Of a stretch of DNA of 7,269 bases, positions 6,259-7,269 are shown piece after piece. The notes beneath the pieces were generated by a model. The model was not told where the DNA came from. It searched no databases and was given only the letters and a program-made list of their open reading frames with translations. The stretch's first letter is position 1; the number at the start of each line of letters is the position of its first letter. Origin of the DNA: Bacteroidota bacterium (GTDB taxonomy: Bacteria > Bacteroidota > Bacteroidia > Bacteroidales > JADFUO01); assembly GCA_030614305.1 (NCBI GenBank), contig JAUWKH010000085.1, positions 1-7,269 of the forward strand, read 5' to 3'. A program made the translations under genes and the position numbers.

Positions 6259-7264
6259 GTTCGGCTTTTTTTCTTTGTAAGAATATCATAATATATGAGA
6301 AAATACCAACAATAATAATCATTATTCCCTGTGAAGTATGAATCAAAGTTGCCCATGATGCAGCAGCAGTTGATGGAACATCATATAACTCATAAAGTAT
6401 TGCTTTAACAAAAAAATGATATGCTCCAATGCCACCCGGAACCGGTGCTACCATGCCAAGGCTTCCAATTGCCAACACAGTTATACCATCAATAATTGTT
6501 AGATGAGAGGTTTCGGGCATAGAATTAAATACCACATAAGTCATTAAAAAATACATAAACCAAATAACAAATGTGTAAAACAAAAATCCTGATTTGTTTT
6601 TTAATTTTAGAATTGTTTTTAGTCCGTCAAAAAAACCACTTATAAATTCTGCTATTTTTCTGTAAAATGATTTTTCTTTTAATCTGGGTTTGAAATACCT
6701 GAAAAGGAAAATATTTATTATCAACACTAATAATAAAACAAATATAATAAGTAAAATCGGAATTATATTATTTGAAAATTTTGCAAATAGGGGAGTAAAT
6801 ATTTTATCATCAACAAAACCTCCAACCAATTTTAACTGAAAAACAATTACACCAACAATTAAAATAATAAGAGTAATTAAATCAAATACCCTTTCAGCCA
6901 CAACTGTACCGAAAAGGGAATCAAAAGGAATTTTATTTTTTTTGCTTAAAACGCCGCAACGGGTTATTTCACCCAATCTCGGCAATGCCATATTAGCAAA
7001 ATATCCTATCATTACAGCATAAAAAGTAGTGCTTGTTTTGGTTTTATAACCTAAGGAGTTTATAAGAATGTTCCAGCGAATAGCTCTGGCAATATGGCTA
7101 ATTATTCCAAAAACAAAAGACAACAGAATCCACCAATAATTAGCATCTAAAATTTGCCGGATAACCAAATGCAGATCTACTTTCCTGAAAACAAGCCATA
7201 GCAAAAACAGCCCAATAAACAGAAATACCAGATACTTAAATACAGCTATAATTTTCTTATTCAA
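6245..7264 (-). CDS. Flippase-like / LPG-synthase-TM family integral membrane protein (5' end at or beyond window edge)
   Basis: At least 339 residues are visible, mostly hydrophobic, with about eight predicted membrane segments (near 9-26, 45-60, 80-95, 126-147, 167-189, 226-247, 258-283 and 305-329). Family marks of the lysylphosphatidylglycerol synthase TM region (UPF0104/AglD-like) are present: ARAIRWN (59-65), MIGYFANMALPRLGEITR (85-102), VVAERVFDL (121-129) and VAPVPGGIGAYHFF (272-285). There is no C-terminal aminoacyl-transferase (DUF2156) domain, so lipid lysylation is not expected; a lipid or glycan flippase-like role is inferred. The first visible start is TTG (complement of 7262-7264), and the frame is open through the last bases, so the real start may lie a few codons outside. 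It overlaps rfaE2 by 14 nt and heads the visible minus-strand cluster. The family is well recognised; the substrate is unknown. Confidence 0.9.
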   Translation of the reverse strand: MNKKIIAVFKYLVFLFIGLFLLWLVFRKVDLHLVIRQILDANYWWILLSFVFGIISHIARAIRWNILINSLGYKTKTSTTFYAVMIGYFANMALPRLGEITRCGVLSKKNKIPFDSLFGTVVAERVFDLITLIILIVGVIVFQLKLVGGFVDDKIFTPLFAKFSNNIIPILLIIFVLLLVLIINIFLFRYFKPRLKEKSFYRKIAEFISGFFDGLKTILKLKNKSGFLFYTFVIWFMYFLMTYVVFNSMPETSHLTIIDGITVLAIGSLGMVAPVPGGIGAYHFFVKAILYELYDVPSTAAASWATLIHTSQGIMIIIVGIFSYIMIFLQRKKAEHVKT

Positions 7265-7269
7265 AAAAA

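Noticed and set aside
6245..7264. MprF-type lysylphosphatidylglycerol synthase
   Set aside because: The soluble aminoacyl-transferase domain needed for lipid lysylation is missing; only the membrane region is present.

Overview
The window looks like an AT-rich chromosomal segment from a member of the Bacteroidota, probably Bacteroidales-like. Three things point there. There is a secreted beta-propeller protein with a type IX secretion (Por) C-terminal sorting tail. None of the starts has a clear Shine-Dalgarno sequence. The minus-strand cluster (flippase-like membrane protein, RfaE2, RadA) resembles gene orders I recall from that phylum, but I could not check this. Species cannot be assigned.

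Layout: the left half reads on the plus strand. It holds the 3' end of an exonuclease III gene (1-263), a cytoplasmic cyclic-nucleotide-binding histidine kinase (303-1502), a spacer with several short tandem repeats (1503-1769), and a 672-residue exported Asp-box propeller with a T9SS tail (1770-3788). The right half reads on the minus strand as a compact likely operon, in transcription order: a flippase-like/LPG-synthase-TM membrane protein (start at or beyond the right edge), RfaE2 heptose-1-phosphate adenylyltransferase (14-nt overlap), then RadA (24-nt gap). The two blocks converge on a 583-bp non-coding stretch, 3789-4371.

That convergent gap is the most unusual part. It contains a 28-bp inverted repeat with 27 of 28 positions matching (3886-3913 and 4169-4196). 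Nested inside is a symmetric three-hairpin element (3968-4086). Its two 27-nt arms are inverted copies of one plan: a 10-nt constant box, a 2-nt spacer and a 15-nt hairpin. The hairpins differ in sequence but both stay fully paired, and a GC-rich palindrome lies between the arms. The architecture recalls REP/BIME elements or a non-autonomous MITE. No transposase is present in the window.

Functionally, ExoIII and RadA are DNA-repair proteins, RfaE2 supplies ADP-heptose for LPS core, and the flippase-like protein is probably an envelope transporter. The kinase has no response regulator beside it, so its partner is unknown. The propeller protein is probably exported to the cell surface or medium; its ligand cannot be read from the sequence.
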